From assembly GCF_000374085.1 (NCBI RefSeq), contig NZ_KB893563.1, forward strand, positions 1 through 60,233: a stretch of DNA of 60,233 bases, given 5' to 3'. A program made the position numbers and the translations under genes. The first letter of the stretch is position 1, and each line of letters starts with the position of its first letter. This document shows positions 15,071 through 24,784 of this stretch, in pieces. The notes beneath the pieces are model-generated. The model was not told the origin of the DNA. It saw only the letters and a program-made list of their open reading frames with translations, and ran no database searches. This DNA is from Spirosoma spitsbergense DSM 19989. Lineage in GTDB: Bacteria > Bacteroidota > Bacteroidia > Cytophagales > Spirosomataceae.

Positions 15071-16567
15071 GTGGCTACTTACTTACTAGGATACGATATT
15101 GGCAGTTCGTCTGTGAAAGCTGCCTTAGTTGATGCGCAGACGGGGCGGTTAGTGGCGTCAGCGTCAAGTCCGGACCAGGAAATGAAAATCCTGTCGTCGC
15201 AGCCTGATTGGGGTGAGCAAAACCCCGACGACTGGTGGCAGGAGTTAATCCAGGCAACCGGGCGATTAAAGAAGCTACATCCCTTTGAGGGAGCAGAAGT
15301 TCTTGCCATCGGAATTGCCTACCAGATGCACGGCCTGGTAGCCGTTGATAAGGAGTTTAACGTGCTTCGTCCCGCCATCATCTGGTGCGACAGCCGGGCA
15401 GTATCGATTGGCCAGCAGGCTCTTCGTGAGTTAGGGGAAACGTATTGCTTAGGTCATTTGCTCAATTCGCCGGGTAATTTCACGGCTTCCAAATTAAAAT
15501 GGGTAAAGGAGCACGAACCCGCCGTGTACGAGAAGATTCATAAGATAATGCTCCCCGGCGACTACATTGCCCTGCGCCTGACGGGCGAAGCACAAACCAC
15601 CGTTTCGGGGTTGTCGGAGGGAATACTATGGGATTTCAGGGAGAATAAAGTTGCGCAGGAACTGCTCGACTATTATGGTATTGATGCTTCCCTGCTTCCG
15701 ACTATTGTGCCCACGTTCGGCTTTCAGGCGGGCGTGAGTGCCCAGGCAGCCGGGTTGCTGGGTCTTAAGCCGGGTACACCGGTTAGCTACCGGGCGGGGG
15801 ATCAACCCAATAATGCGTTTTCGCTGAACGTGCTGCGGGCGGGCGAAGTAGCGGCAACCGCCGGGACGTCCGGCGTCATCTACGGAATCACCCAGGAAGC
15901 CTCGTCGGATCGGGAGGGGCGTATAAATACCTTCGTTCACGTAAACAGTCAGCCTCAAGATGTGCATCTGGGTGTTCTGGCCTGTGTGAACGGAACCGGC
16001 ATTCTAAACAGCTGGCTGCGTCGTCTGGTTGGTAATCTCCCGTACGAGACACTAAACCAGTTGGCTTCCCAGGCGCCTATCGGTGCTGATAACCTGCTGT
16101 TCTATCCGTTTGGAAATGGGGCCGAACGGATTCTGGGGAACGCCAATCCCGGCGCCAATCTAAAAAATCTGAGCCTGACAACCCACAACATTGAGCACGT
16201 AATCCGGGCAGCACAGGAAGGGATCGTTTTCGCGCTGATGATGGGCTTGCAGATTATGCAATCAGTGGGCGTGTCGGCCCGGGTTGTCCGCGCGGGACAG
16301 GCCAATATGTTCCTGAGCCCCGTATTCCGGGAAGCGTTCGTAAACACCACCGGGGCTACCCTGGAACTGTACAATACCGACGGCGCACAGGGGGCAGCTC
16401 GTGGTGCGGGTATTGGCGCGGGGATTTATACTTCTTTTGATGAGGCCTTTACGTCGCTGGAGCGGGTTGGCCTGACCGAGCCGGAACCGGGTCTGCAAGC
16501 CGCTTATGCCGAAGCCTTCGACCGGTGGCAGTCACACATACAATTAACCGAATTAACCAACGCATAA
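15071..16567 (+). CDS. xylB: xylulokinase
   Basis: 498 residues of the FGGY kinase family, which phosphorylates D-xylulose to xylulose-5-phosphate. The N-terminal phosphate-binding segment [18 protein letters not shown], the QMHGLV substrate loop, WCDSRA, the GDQPNNAF segment with the expected catalytic Asp, and a C-terminal [11 protein letters not shown] are all visible. The start is a GTG at 15071, with no better in-frame ATG nearby. It is the first gene of a tight run with xylA (13 bp), the transketolase halves and the oxidoreductase. Two regulators' candidate operators lie in the 283 bp before it. Confidence 0.95.
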   Translation: MATYLLGYDIGSSSVKAALVDAQTGRLVASASSPDQEMKILSSQPDWGEQNPDDWWQELIQATGRLKKLHPFEGAEVLAIGIAYQMHGLVAVDKEFNVLRPAIIWCDSRAVSIGQQALRELGETYCLGHLLNSPGNFTASKLKWVKEHEPAVYEKIHKIMLPGDYIALRLTGEAQTTVSGLSEGILWDFRENKVAQELLDYYGIDASLLPTIVPTFGFQAGVSAQAAGLLGLKPGTPVSYRAGDQPNNAFSLNVLRAGEVAATAGTSGVIYGITQEASSDREGRINTFVHVNSQPQDVHLGVLACVNGTGILNSWLRRLVGNLPYETLNQLASQAPIGADNLLFYPFGNGAERILGNANPGANLKNLSLTTHNIEHVIRAAQEGIVFALMMGLQIMQSVGVSARVVRAGQANMFLSPVFREAFVNTTGATLELYNTDGAQGAARGAGIGAGIYTSFDEAFTSLERVGLTEPEPGLQAAYAEAFDRWQSHIQLTELTNA

Positions 16568-16580
16568 AACAAGTCAGTTC

Positions 16581-17912
16581 ATGTCAGCAATCACGTTAGG
16601 CGATCAGGAATACTTCAAAGGTATTGGCGCTATTGGGTACGAAGGTCCAAAATCTAAAAATCCATTAGCCTTCAAATGGTACAACCCCGATCTGGAAGTG
16701 GGCGGTAAAACCCTGCGGGAACAGCTCCGCTTTGCCATCAGCTACTGGCACACCTTCTGCGGAACAGGCGGTGACCCGTTCGGCCCCGGGACCCGCGTTT
16801 TTGCCTGGGACCAGGATAAGGACGCCAACGTTCGGGCCCGCATGAAGATGGATGCCGCCTTTGAATTTATCACCAAGATGGGCGCACCGTACTACTGTTT
16901 TCACGACATAGATCTAGTAGATGAAGGCCCGTCGGCTGGTGACTACGAAAAGCGGTTACAGACCATTGTCGAATACGGCCAGCAGAAGCAGAAAGAAAGC
17001 GGAGTAAAACTACTGTGGGGCACGGCCAACGTATTTTCGAACCCACGCTACATGAACGGAGCCTCGACCAATCCCGATTTCTCTGTGCTGGCCTACGCTG
17101 GTACACAAGTGAAAAACGCCATCGATGCCACCATTGCGCTGGGTGGTGAGAACTACGTTTTCTGGGGTGGTCGGGAAGGCTACATGTCGCTGCTCAATAC
17201 CAGCATGCAGCGCGAAGTAGAGCACCTGGCCCGGTTTCTGACGATGGCCCGCGACTACGCCCGTAAGCAGGGATTCACCGGAACGTTCTTCATCGAACCA
17301 AAACCGATGGAGCCTACCAAACACCAGTACGATTACGACGCAGCAACGGTCATTGGCTTTCTGCGGCAATACGGGCTGGATAAGGATTTTCAACTAAACA
17401 TTGAAGTCAATCACGCCACGCTGGCCGGGCATACCTTCGACCACGAACTACAGGTGGCGGCTGACGCTGGTATGCTGGGTAGCATTGATGCCAACCGGGG
17501 TGATAACCAGAACGGCTGGGATACGGACCAGTTCCCCATCAACCTGTACGAACTTATCGAAGCCGCCCTGGTCATTCATCAGGCCGGGGGTATTAAACCC
17601 GGCGGCATCAATTTCGATGCGAAAGTACGCCGGAACTCAACGGACCTGGAAGACCTGTTCGTGGCGCACATCAGCGGCATGGACGCCTTTGCCCGCTCGT
17701 TCATAGTGGCCGATACGATCCTGAAGGAATCTGATTACCTCAAGTTCCGCGCTGAGCGGTACGCATCCTTTGATAGTGGCCAGGGAAAAGCGTTTGAGGC
17801 CGGTAAACTGTCGCTGGAAGACCTGCGTGCCTATACCTTCCAAAATGGTGAACCGCAACTGCGCAGTGGTAAACAGGAGTGGCTCGAAAGTATCATCAAT
17901 CAGTACATCTAA
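16581..17912 (+). CDS. xylA: xylose isomerase
   Basis: 443 residues, the normal length for group II xylose isomerases (long N-terminus starting [31 protein letters not shown]). Metal and catalytic residues are recognisable in [38 protein letters not shown] and [19 protein letters not shown]. It converts D-xylose to D-xylulose in the cytosol. It is 13 bp downstream of xylB and followed by a 12-bp-stem hairpin before the transketolase genes, which may lower downstream expression. Confidence 0.97.
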   Translation: MSAITLGDQEYFKGIGAIGYEGPKSKNPLAFKWYNPDLEVGGKTLREQLRFAISYWHTFCGTGGDPFGPGTRVFAWDQDKDANVRARMKMDAAFEFITKMGAPYYCFHDIDLVDEGPSAGDYEKRLQTIVEYGQQKQKESGVKLLWGTANVFSNPRYMNGASTNPDFSVLAYAGTQVKNAIDATIALGGENYVFWGGREGYMSLLNTSMQREVEHLARFLTMARDYARKQGFTGTFFIEPKPMEPTKHQYDYDAATVIGFLRQYGLDKDFQLNIEVNHATLAGHTFDHELQVAADAGMLGSIDANRGDNQNGWDTDQFPINLYELIEAALVIHQAGGIKPGGINFDAKVRRNSTDLEDLFVAHISGMDAFARSFIVADTILKESDYLKFRAERYASFDSGQGKAFEAGKLSLEDLRAYTFQNGEPQLRSGKQEWLESIINQYI

Positions 17913-17916
17913 CCTT

Positions 17917-17946
17917 TTTTGCCAGACCCGTAGTGGTCTGGCAAAA
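17917..17946 (+). terminator. intra-operon hairpin between xylA and transketolase
   Basis: Perfect 12-bp stem (ttttgccagacc / ggtctggcaaaa) with a 6-nt loop, starting 4 nt after the xylA stop. It is likely a partial terminator or mRNA stabiliser within the operon. Confidence 0.65.
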
Positions 17947-17975
17947 TTCTTACGTCACTACAAAAAGTTAAACGC

Positions 17976-18833
17976 ATGAAAACGGACGAGTTAAAAAAAG
18001 TAGCGTCTCAGGTACGCCGGGACATTGTCCGGATGGTACATGGTGTGGCATCCGGGCATCCGGGTGGCTCACTGGGCTGTACGGATTTGTTGGTGAGTCT
18101 TTATTTTCAGACGATGAACCTGAAAACCGACGACTCTGATTCGGTGGTGTTTGATATGAGTGGCACTGGAGAAGATATGTTCTTCCTGTCTAACGGCCAT
18201 ATCTCGCCGGTACTGTATTCCGTGCTGGCCCGCCGGGGCTATTTCCCCGTGAGCGAACTGGCAACCTTCCGCAAACTGGATTCCCGCCTGCAGGGACACC
18301 CGGCTACGGCCGAACATTTACCCGGTATCCGAATTGCCTCCGGGTCGCTGGGACAAGGACTTTCGGCTGCGGCCGGGGCTGCCTACGGTAAAAAAATCCG
18401 GAAAGACAATCACCGGGTGTATTGCCTGATGGGCGATGGTGAACAGCAGGAGGGTCAGATATGGGAAGCTGCGGCCTTTATTCCCCACCGGAAACTGGAT
18501 AATCTGATTGCCATCATCGACTTCAACGGTCAGCAGATCGATGGCCCGACGGATGTGGTTCTGAATAACCGCGACCTGGGGGCTAAATACGAAGCCTTTG
18601 GCTGGAAGGTATTGCACATGGACGGCAACGACATGGACGACGTAGTAACCACACTGGCCAAGGCCCACGCAGCCGGTGGCAAGGGCGTTCCCGTTTGCAT
18701 TATCATGAAAACGGAGATGGGGCAGGGCGTTGACTTTATGATGCACACCCACAAATGGCACGGCACGGCTCCCAACAACGAGCAGCTAACCGCTGCGTTG
18801 GCTCAACTGGACGAAACCCTCGGCGATTATTAA
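17976..18833 (+). CDS. transketolase, N-terminal (thiamine-diphosphate-binding) subunit
   Basis: 285 residues covering the first half of transketolase. It has the GHPGGSLGCTDLLVSLYF motif, SLGQGLSAAAGAAYG, and the ThDP/Mg motif GDGEQQEGQIWEAA through IIDFNGQQIDG. It needs the C-terminal subunit encoded 8 bp downstream. Transketolase recycles xylulose-5-phosphate in the non-oxidative pentose phosphate pathway, so it is a logical partner of XylA and XylB. Split transketolases are known in several bacteria and archaea. Confidence 0.92.
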   Translation: MKTDELKKVASQVRRDIVRMVHGVASGHPGGSLGCTDLLVSLYFQTMNLKTDDSDSVVFDMSGTGEDMFFLSNGHISPVLYSVLARRGYFPVSELATFRKLDSRLQGHPATAEHLPGIRIASGSLGQGLSAAAGAAYGKKIRKDNHRVYCLMGDGEQQEGQIWEAAAFIPHRKLDNLIAIIDFNGQQIDGPTDVVLNNRDLGAKYEAFGWKVLHMDGNDMDDVVTTLAKAHAAGGKGVPVCIIMKTEMGQGVDFMMHTHKWHGTAPNNEQLTAALAQLDETLGDY

Positions 18834-18841
18834 GGCTCCCC

Positions 18842-19801
18842 ATGAAAACATACACGTTTACCGAAAAGAAAGACACCCGCTCCGGCTTTGGCGCGGGCAT
18901 GGCCGAACTCGGCAGAACCAATCCAGACGTGGTAGCGCTGTGCGCCGACCTGGTCGCTTCGCTCAAGCTGGATGCATTTATTAAGGAAAACCCCGAGCGG
19001 TTCATCCAGTGCGGTATTGCCGAAGCCAACATGATTGGCGTAGCGGCTGGCCTTACCCTGAGCGGTCTGATTCCCTTTGCCACCACATTTGCCAACTTCG
19101 GGTCGAGCCGGGTATATGACCAGATTCGGCAGGCAGTGGCCTACTCCGGCAAGAATGTTAAAATCTGCGTATCGCACGCGGGTCTGACGCTGGGCGAAGA
19201 TGGGGCTACCCACCAGATACTGGAAGATATAGGCATGATGAAGTCCCTGCCGGGAATGACCGTCATCAACCCCTGCGACTTTAACCAGACGAAGGCCGCT
19301 ACCATCGCCATTGCCGATTATGAAGGTCCGGTTTATCTGCGGTTCGGTCGCCCGGTAGTGCCCAACTTCACCCCTGCAGACCAAGTCTTCGAGATTGGTA
19401 AAGCGGTTGTGCTGAACGAAGGGCCGGACGTTTCTATATTTGCTACGGGCCACCTGGTTTGGCAGGCACTGGAAGCGGGTAAACTATTGGCCGAGCAGGG
19501 TATCGAAGCCGAAATTATCAACATCCACACCATTAAGCCGCTGGATAAGGAAGCGATTCTGCAATCCGTTCGCAAGACGGGCTGTGCCGTAACCGCCGAA
19601 GAGCATCAGATGAATGGTGGCCTGGGCGACAGTGTGGCGCAGGTATTATCCTTGAATTACCCGGCCCCACTGGACATGGTAGCCGTCAACGATTCGTTTG
19701 GTGAAAGTGGTACGCCCGAACAACTCATGGAAAAATACGGCCTGACAGCGGCTTCAATTGTAGCCAAGGTGTTGTCCGTCATTCAGCGAAAAAATAAGTA
19801 G
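18842..19801 (+). CDS. transketolase, C-terminal (pyrimidine-binding) subunit
   Basis: 319 residues from the ATG at 18842 (MKTYTFTEKKDTRSGFGAGM). The frame is open upstream but overlaps the N-subunit gene. The central pyrimidine-binding domain is visible with the conserved glutamate in CGIAEANMIGVAAGL. SHAGLTLGEDGATHQ and a C-terminal transketolase domain (DVSIFATGHLVWQALEAGKLL, EEHQMNGGLGDSVAQV) follow. It completes the enzyme started by the preceding gene, and an 8-bp spacing implies balanced co-translation. Confidence 0.92.
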   Translation: MKTYTFTEKKDTRSGFGAGMAELGRTNPDVVALCADLVASLKLDAFIKENPERFIQCGIAEANMIGVAAGLTLSGLIPFATTFANFGSSRVYDQIRQAVAYSGKNVKICVSHAGLTLGEDGATHQILEDIGMMKSLPGMTVINPCDFNQTKAATIAIADYEGPVYLRFGRPVVPNFTPADQVFEIGKAVVLNEGPDVSIFATGHLVWQALEAGKLLAEQGIEAEIINIHTIKPLDKEAILQSVRKTGCAVTAEEHQMNGGLGDSVAQVLSLNYPAPLDMVAVNDSFGESGTPEQLMEKYGLTAASIVAKVLSVIQRKNK

Positions 19802-19813
19802 TACACCCATACA

Positions 19814-19855
19814 GTCAACGCTTCGGTGCTGGTTAATCAACGCCGGAGCGTTGAC
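19814..19855 (+). other. hairpin between the transketolase and oxidoreductase genes
   Basis: 15-nt arms (gtcaacgcttcggtg / cgccggagcgttgac) pair fully if two G-U pairs are allowed, with a 12-nt loop. There is no T tract. It may modulate expression of the last operon gene. Confidence 0.4.
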
Positions 19856-19871
19856 GAAAACCCTAAACAGG

Positions 19872-21038
19872 ATGAACAGAAAATTGCGAATGGGCATGAT
19901 TGGCGGGGGGAAAGATGCGTTCATTGGCGCCATCCACCGCCATGCCGCTAACCTGGACAGTACCATCGAACTGGTGTGCGGTGCCCTCAGCATCAACCCG
20001 GACGTTGCGCTGGCCAGTGCCCAGTCTTTGTTTTTACCCGCCGAGCGGAGCTACCTGACCTATCAGGACATGCTGGAGAAAGAGAGTCAATTGCCCGCTG
20101 AGCAGCGAATGGACTTCGTAACCATCGTTACGCCGAACTTCGCTCACTTCGCCCCGGCCATGCTCGCGCTGGAAAAAGGCTTTCACGTAGTGATTGAAAA
20201 ACCAATCACCTTCACCATCGACGAAGCCAGACAACTGAAACAGAAGGTGGAAGAAACCGGACTGCTGTTACTACTCACGCATACCTACTCGGGTTACCCA
20301 ATGGTTAAGCAGGCGCGTCAGATGATTCAGGCCGGTGAACTGGGCAAGATTCGGAAGGTATGGGTCGAATACCCGCAGGGATGGCTCAGCCAACTCTCCG
20401 AACGGGAAGGCAACGCACAGGCCGCCTGGCGTACCGACCCGACGAAATCCGGCAAAAGCGGCTGCATGGGCGATATTGGCACCCACGCGGCTCACCTGGC
20501 AGAGTACGTTTCCGGTCTAAAAATTACGGACCTGTGCGCGCACCTGTCCATCATGGTGGAAGGCCGCGCGCTGGATGATGATGGTAACGTACTGCTCAAG
20601 TTTGAAGAGGGAGCAACCGGTGTACTGATGGCTTCTCAGGTGGCTGCCGGCGAAGAAAATGCCCTGAAAATCCGGGTATACGGCGAAAAAGGGGGCATCG
20701 AATGGGCGCAGCAGGAACCGAATACGTTACTCGTAAAATGGCAGGGTAAACCAACCCAGATTTACCGGGCCGGTACGGGATACGGCAACTACCTGTCCTC
20801 CTACGCAATACAAAGCAGTCGCACACCGGGCGGGCATCCGGAAGGGTATCTGGAAGCGTTCGGGAATCTGTACCGAAATTTTTCTCAGGTACTGGCCGCA
20901 CGCATCGACGGCACGACGCCTTCGGAAGAAGCACTGGACTATCCTTCAGTAAACGAAGGAATTCGGGGAATGGCATTTATTGACAACGTCATAAAAAGTC
21001 ACCAGAGCAGTGAGAAATGGACTCCCTTTGATGTATAA
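19872..21038 (+). CDS. Gfo/Idh/MocA-family NAD(P)-dependent oxidoreductase
   Basis: 388 residues from the ATG at 19872 (MNRKLRMGMIGGGKDAFIGA). It has an N-terminal Rossmann fold with GMIGGGKDAFIGAIH, the family signature EKPITFTIDEA and a downstream GDIGTHAAHLAEYVSG substrate-site segment. There is no signal peptide. Family members oxidise sugars, inositol or sugar derivatives, and the placement at the end of the xylose operon suggests a pentose or aldose substrate, which is inference. Strong terminator 45 nt downstream. Confidence 0.85.
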   Translation: MNRKLRMGMIGGGKDAFIGAIHRHAANLDSTIELVCGALSINPDVALASAQSLFLPAERSYLTYQDMLEKESQLPAEQRMDFVTIVTPNFAHFAPAMLALEKGFHVVIEKPITFTIDEARQLKQKVEETGLLLLLTHTYSGYPMVKQARQMIQAGELGKIRKVWVEYPQGWLSQLSEREGNAQAAWRTDPTKSGKSGCMGDIGTHAAHLAEYVSGLKITDLCAHLSIMVEGRALDDDGNVLLKFEEGATGVLMASQVAAGEENALKIRVYGEKGGIEWAQQEPNTLLVKWQGKPTQIYRAGTGYGNYLSSYAIQSSRTPGGHPEGYLEAFGNLYRNFSQVLAARIDGTTPSEEALDYPSVNEGIRGMAFIDNVIKSHQSSEKWTPFDV

Positions 21039-21082
21039 AGCAGGATAGAATCCCCAACGGGGCATTCACTAAAGGAACAAAG

Positions 21083-21129
21083 GGGTTAAATGATTTTGTG
21101 GCGTCGTTCACGGTCATTTAACCCTTTTT
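21083..21129 (+). terminator. terminator of the xylose operon
   Basis: Perfect 11-bp stem (gggttaaatga / tcatttaaccc) with a 20-nt loop, followed by five T, 45 nt after the oxidoreductase stop. Confidence 0.85.
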
Positions 21130-21430
21130 CGGGCCTACACGCAGGCGCGTAAACGTACAAATATCCCTCCCCTGTTTAGTAACGTTACGGTATCCGGCAG
21201 CTGGCTACACATAGGGAGGAAATCCATTTTGCCACGTCTTTAGACAAATGAGCTAATAGTAAACAGGCAGTCAGTAGTAGTTAAATTAAATTTATTTATT
21301 ATAACTATATCATTGTAAAATTGTATTCTTTATCCGAAATTCACGCACGATAATTAATAGATTTAGTCCGTCTAACAAATATCTAATCAACAACCCATTA
21401 CGCGCTTATCCTACATAACCAACTGACGTA

Positions 21431-21461
21431 GAGCACAATAAAATGACCGTGCTCTTTTTTT
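21431..21461 (+). terminator. second intrinsic terminator with no gene in front
   Basis: Stem gagcac / gtgctc with a 12-nt loop and a following run of seven T. It lies 300 bp beyond the operon terminator with no coding sequence between them. Confidence 0.7.
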
Positions 21462-21472
21462 AGACCTCAAAT

Positions 21473-21489
21473 GGTGTCAGAAAGACACT
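21473..21489 (+). promoter_or_regulatory. candidate Nudix-regulator operator, copy 3
   Basis: ggtgtcagaaagacact: same 7-3-7 layout as the copies before xylB, with inner GTGTC and GACAC perfectly inverted. It lies 197 nt before the GH10 start, close to the 207 nt separating copy 1 from xylB. Confidence 0.55.
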
Positions 21490-21685
21490 ATTGATAACAG
21501 GTAGACTCAATTCGGAAGCCATGCAAATCCAGAATTAATGTTCCATAGTGTGGAGATTAGTAACAAAAATGAGTGAAATATTGGGCTTTATTGGCCACTA
21601 ATGGATAGCAAAGAGTCTACATCGTAGGAGACAGTGAAAAAGATTAAGGAGAGTAGTGTGCTTATAAGACGTAGAGATTGATACA

Positions 21686-22780
21686 ATGAAAACAGTAAAA
21701 AGAACCGTTTCTCTGGCAGCCACTTTATGTAGCCTGATTCTGATCAGTGCCCAAATCAAACCGGTTGTTCCGGCAGCCGATCCAACCCTGCGGGATGCCT
21801 ACAAAAATTACTTTCCTGTTGGCGTAGCGGTAGCCCCCCGTAACCTCACAGGACCGGAAGCGGAGTTAATTATCCGGCAGTTTAGCAGCGTTACGCCCGA
21901 AAACGCCATGAAAATGGGGCCTATCCATCCGCAGGAAAATAAATACTTCTGGCAGGATGCCGATGCCATCGTTGACTTCGCCGGTAAAAATGGACTTAAA
22001 GTGAGAGGCCATACACTTTGCTGGCATAATCAAACGCCGGGATGGTTTTTTACCGATTCGCTGGGTAGTCAGGTGAGTCGGGAGGTACTGCTTGGGCGAC
22101 TTAAACGGCACATTACCGACGTAGTAAGCCGCTACAAAGGCAAGGTGTACGCCTGGGATGTAGTTAATGAAGCGGTACCCGATACCGGAACCGACACCTA
22201 TCGTCAATCCAAATTCTACTCGATCCTGGGAGAGGAATACATCGAGAAAGCGTTCGAGTACGCTCACGCGGCCGACCCGAATGCCGTACTTTTTTACAAC
22301 GACTATAATACCGAAAACCCGGCCAAACAGGATAAAATCTATCAGTTACTCAAAAAGCTGAAAGAAAAAAAGGTGCCCATCAATGGGGTGGGTTTGCAGG
22401 GGCACTGGTCTATCTATGAGCCAACCGCTAAAGAAGTAGACAACTCCATCAATCGATTCGCCAGCCTTGGACTTGTCGTGCAGATTACGGAACTGGACCT
22501 ATCCGTCTATCCGAAGGAACACGTACGACGCCAGAGAAGAGACACAGATAAGTCTGAATTTACCTTAGATATGACTGATAAACAGGCTGCCCAGTACAAA
22601 ATGCTGTTTGAGCAATTCCGGAAGCACAAAGGGAAAGTGACGGGCGTAACCTTCTGGAATGTTTCAGACAAATCGACCTGGCTTGATAATTTCCCCGTTC
22701 CCGGTCGTAAAGACCATCCCCTACTGTTCGACCAGAATTACCAGCCCAAGAAAGCCTTTTGGGGGGTGGTTAACTACTAA
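21686..22780 (+). CDS. GH10 endo-1,4-beta-xylanase (first copy)
   Basis: 364 residues. A signal peptide (MKTVKRTVSLAATLCSLILISAQ) is followed by a single GH10 catalytic domain. The acid/base Glu is E162 in WDVVNEAVPD and the nucleophile E269 in QITELDL. GHTLCWHNQTPGWFF and the NDYNTENPAK substrate motif are intact. It cleaves the beta-1,4-xylan backbone. There is no carbohydrate-binding module, and since no lipobox or T9SS signal is seen it is probably periplasmic. It sits 85 bp upstream of the sigma/FecR/SusCD set and about 28 kb from the second GH10. Confidence 0.96.
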   Translation: MKTVKRTVSLAATLCSLILISAQIKPVVPAADPTLRDAYKNYFPVGVAVAPRNLTGPEAELIIRQFSSVTPENAMKMGPIHPQENKYFWQDADAIVDFAGKNGLKVRGHTLCWHNQTPGWFFTDSLGSQVSREVLLGRLKRHITDVVSRYKGKVYAWDVVNEAVPDTGTDTYRQSKFYSILGEEYIEKAFEYAHAADPNAVLFYNDYNTENPAKQDKIYQLLKKLKEKKVPINGVGLQGHWSIYEPTAKEVDNSINRFASLGLVVQITELDLSVYPKEHVRRQRRDTDKSEFTLDMTDKQAAQYKMLFEQFRKHKGKVTGVTFWNVSDKSTWLDNFPVPGRKDHPLLFDQNYQPKKAFWGVVNY

Positions 22781-22865
22781 TCATCAGGCGGTGTGAATAC
22801 ACAGGGTATGCATGAGTCGTTATCCCCTGCCTTTTTCTTAATCGCCCCATAAATCCACAGACCTC

Positions 22866-23456
22866 ATGACTACCCAGGACCAGATTTTATGGCAGTTATA
22901 TCGTGAGGGCGATAAGCAGGCACTTGGCCACCTGGTCGAACGCTACTATCGTGCGCTGAAACATTACGGCCTAAAATTTATGGTCGATGAGTCAGTAGTG
23001 GAAGACTGCCTACAGGAGTTATTTTTACAGTTATGGCAAAATCGCGCCCAGATAAATGCTACCGTTTCCGTAAAGCATTATCTGTTCAAGGCACTGAGAC
23101 ACCATATCCTCCAGCACCTCCGTTCCCAAAAAAGGATGCCGATTCAGGAACTGGACTGGGACATTTCCATAGCTGACGAAACCGATTCCGAAACCCTGTT
23201 TATCCAACAGGAATCGCTCATCCAGCTTACCCATGCCCTGCAGGCCCAACTGGATTCATTGCCAGCCCGTGAGCGGGAGGCTTTGTACCTGCGCTATTAC
23301 GGGGATTTATCCATTCCAGAGATAGCGGAGGTCATGAACGTAAACCGCCAGTCGGTGTCTAACTTTCTTCAAAAAGCGATTACCAAACTCAGGAAGAGCA
23401 GGCTTTCTCCCATCCTTTTCACGATTTGCATTATTTGCAAAAATATTTTCCTTTAA
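22866..23456 (+). CDS. ECF sigma factor (FecI-like, PUL-linked)
   Basis: 196 residues. Region 2 (ALGHLVERYYRALKHYGLKF, VEDCLQELFLQLWQNR) and region 4 (LPAREREALYLRYYGDLSIPEIAEVMNVNRQSVSNFLQKAI) are both clear. The last residues, LSPILFTICIICKNIFL, are hydrophobic and unusual for a sigma factor; this resembles other Bacteroidota FecI-like sigmas with a hydrophobic tail. It is followed by fecR and an STN-bearing susC, the standard trans-envelope signalling order, so it should activate susC/susD when substrate is sensed. Confidence 0.92.
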   Translation: MTTQDQILWQLYREGDKQALGHLVERYYRALKHYGLKFMVDESVVEDCLQELFLQLWQNRAQINATVSVKHYLFKALRHHILQHLRSQKRMPIQELDWDISIADETDSETLFIQQESLIQLTHALQAQLDSLPAREREALYLRYYGDLSIPEIAEVMNVNRQSVSNFLQKAITKLRKSRLSPILFTICIICKNIFL

Positions 23457-23514
23457 AGAGGGTATTGCCAGGCCGGTTCTTCATACTATCATTGAATATA
23501 GTAGAAAAGTACCA

Positions 23515-24588
23515 ATGAACCTGCTGCCCGAAAACGTTACAAGTGTTGAAGACTTCATAGGCAATGCCGCTTTCCGGTCCTGGATAACGGAAAGGCGTAC
23601 CGAAGACAGGCTGGTATGGAATCAATGGTTGGCACAAAATCCCGAAAAGAGGGAGCTATACGAGCAGGCAGTAGCCACGTTTCTCCTGATTCAGGGCGAA
23701 AAGGTCAACCTGTCCGATCAACAGGTTACTGACAGAATAGCGAACATACTGGATCGATTACCCGATGCATACATCGTCCGCAAACCATTTATTAACTGGC
23801 AGTGGGGCCGTTGGGCTGCTGCCGCTGCGGTCATTGCCTTGGTGCTCTGGTGGCAGTCCGGCAACCTTACCCTTGCTCCCTTTACCAAAACAGACGGGCA
23901 GACAGCACAAATCCTGCCTGAAGCAGAATGGACCCTTGTCCGGAATGTGACGGGGCAGGCGCTGGTCGTTCTCCTACCCGATAACTCGTCGGTATTACTA
24001 TCCACCAATAGCCAGCTCCGGTTTCGTAAACGGGCCAATCACGCACTGCGTGAGGTATTTCTACAGGGCGACGGCTTTTTTGAAGTGACAAAAGACCCCG
24101 CCAAACCCTTTATCGTTTATACGGCCAGTTTAACGACAAAGGTACTGGGAACCAGCTTCCAGGTACATTCTTTCGAACAGGAGAAAATGGCCTACGTAAA
24201 AGTAAAAACGGGTAAAGTAACCGTTACACCCGTCAACGCCCCGGACAAACCGGTCATGCTCAAAGTAAACGAAGAATTGAAACTTGGGTCTGCAGCGGGG
24301 CAGGCGGTAAAGAGCGCGAATTTTTTGTCGGATGAAAACCCGTCCGCTATCATTGCCCGGAAATTTATATTCAATTACACGGCCGTTCCGGAAATTTTCA
24401 GCCAGCTCGAAGCGAGCTACCACATGCCCATTCGCTACGACCGCTCGCTACTTAGCCACTGCACATTCACCGGAAAGCTGGATGATATACCTTTTCTCGA
24501 AAAGATTCAACTTATCTGCCTGGCCATTGAATCAACGTATGAAATTATCGACAATCAGGTGGTCATCCACAGTCGAGGCTGTAGTTAA
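23515..24588 (+). CDS. FecR-family anti-sigma factor
   Basis: 357 residues. The N-terminal cytoplasmic part (to about 90) contains the DUF4880-like RSWITERRTEDRLVWNQWL segment. A transmembrane helix follows (WGRWAAAAAVIALVLWW, about 97-114). The periplasmic FecR domain runs from about 145 to 245 (REVFLQGDGFFEVTKDPAKPF, TTKVLGTSFQVHSF), and the C-terminal DUF4974/STN-like domain from about 285 to 350 (IFNYTAVPEIFSQLEASYHM...). It binds the preceding sigma factor and reads the state of the STN domain of SusC. Confidence 0.93.
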   Translation: MNLLPENVTSVEDFIGNAAFRSWITERRTEDRLVWNQWLAQNPEKRELYEQAVATFLLIQGEKVNLSDQQVTDRIANILDRLPDAYIVRKPFINWQWGRWAAAAAVIALVLWWQSGNLTLAPFTKTDGQTAQILPEAEWTLVRNVTGQALVVLLPDNSSVLLSTNSQLRFRKRANHALREVFLQGDGFFEVTKDPAKPFIVYTASLTTKVLGTSFQVHSFEQEKMAYVKVKTGKVTVTPVNAPDKPVMLKVNEELKLGSAAGQAVKSANFLSDENPSAIIARKFIFNYTAVPEIFSQLEASYHMPIRYDRSLLSHCTFTGKLDDIPFLEKIQLICLAIESTYEIIDNQVVIHSRGCS

Positions 24589-24648
24589 AACATACCTACT
24601 CTAAACCCCGTAACTATGCTATAACATTCACTTCCAGCAAACAGAAAG

Positions 24649-24679
24649 CAGGCGATAGTGCTACCAACACTACCGCCTG
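24649..24679 (+). other. hairpin after fecR
   Basis: 12-nt arms (caggcgatagtg / cactaccgcctg) with one mismatch and a 7-nt loop, 60 nt past the fecR stop. There is no T run. Confidence 0.45.
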
Positions 24680-24715
24680 TAATGACCCAACTGATGTGCT
24701 GCTTCTAACACATTC

Positions 24716-24741
24716 CCCTTCAGGAGAAGGGCAGGGTTTTT
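24716..24741 (+). terminator. terminator-like hairpin before susC
   Basis: Stem cccttc / gaaggg with a 4-nt loop, then caggg and five T. Together with the hairpin at 24649 it separates fecR from susC, consistent with separate transcription of susCD. Confidence 0.5.
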
Positions 24742-24784
24742 ATTGACATTTTCACTGTAAGAAAACGACAAACAACGCAAACAT

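Larger units (their letters stand above)
21039..21685. other. 647-bp regulatory interval before the first GH10 gene
   Basis: No gene is visible. It contains two intrinsic terminators (21083 and 21431), a perfect gtaacgttac palindrome at 21179-21188, an AT-rich block at 21270-21390 and one copy of the 17-bp operator motif at 21473. A short untranslated transcript could end at the second terminator. Confidence 0.6.

Noticed and set aside
24738..24760. tgacatt before susC as a further copy of the 17-bp operator
   Set aside because: Only the right half-site is present; the left arm position reads gggtttt.
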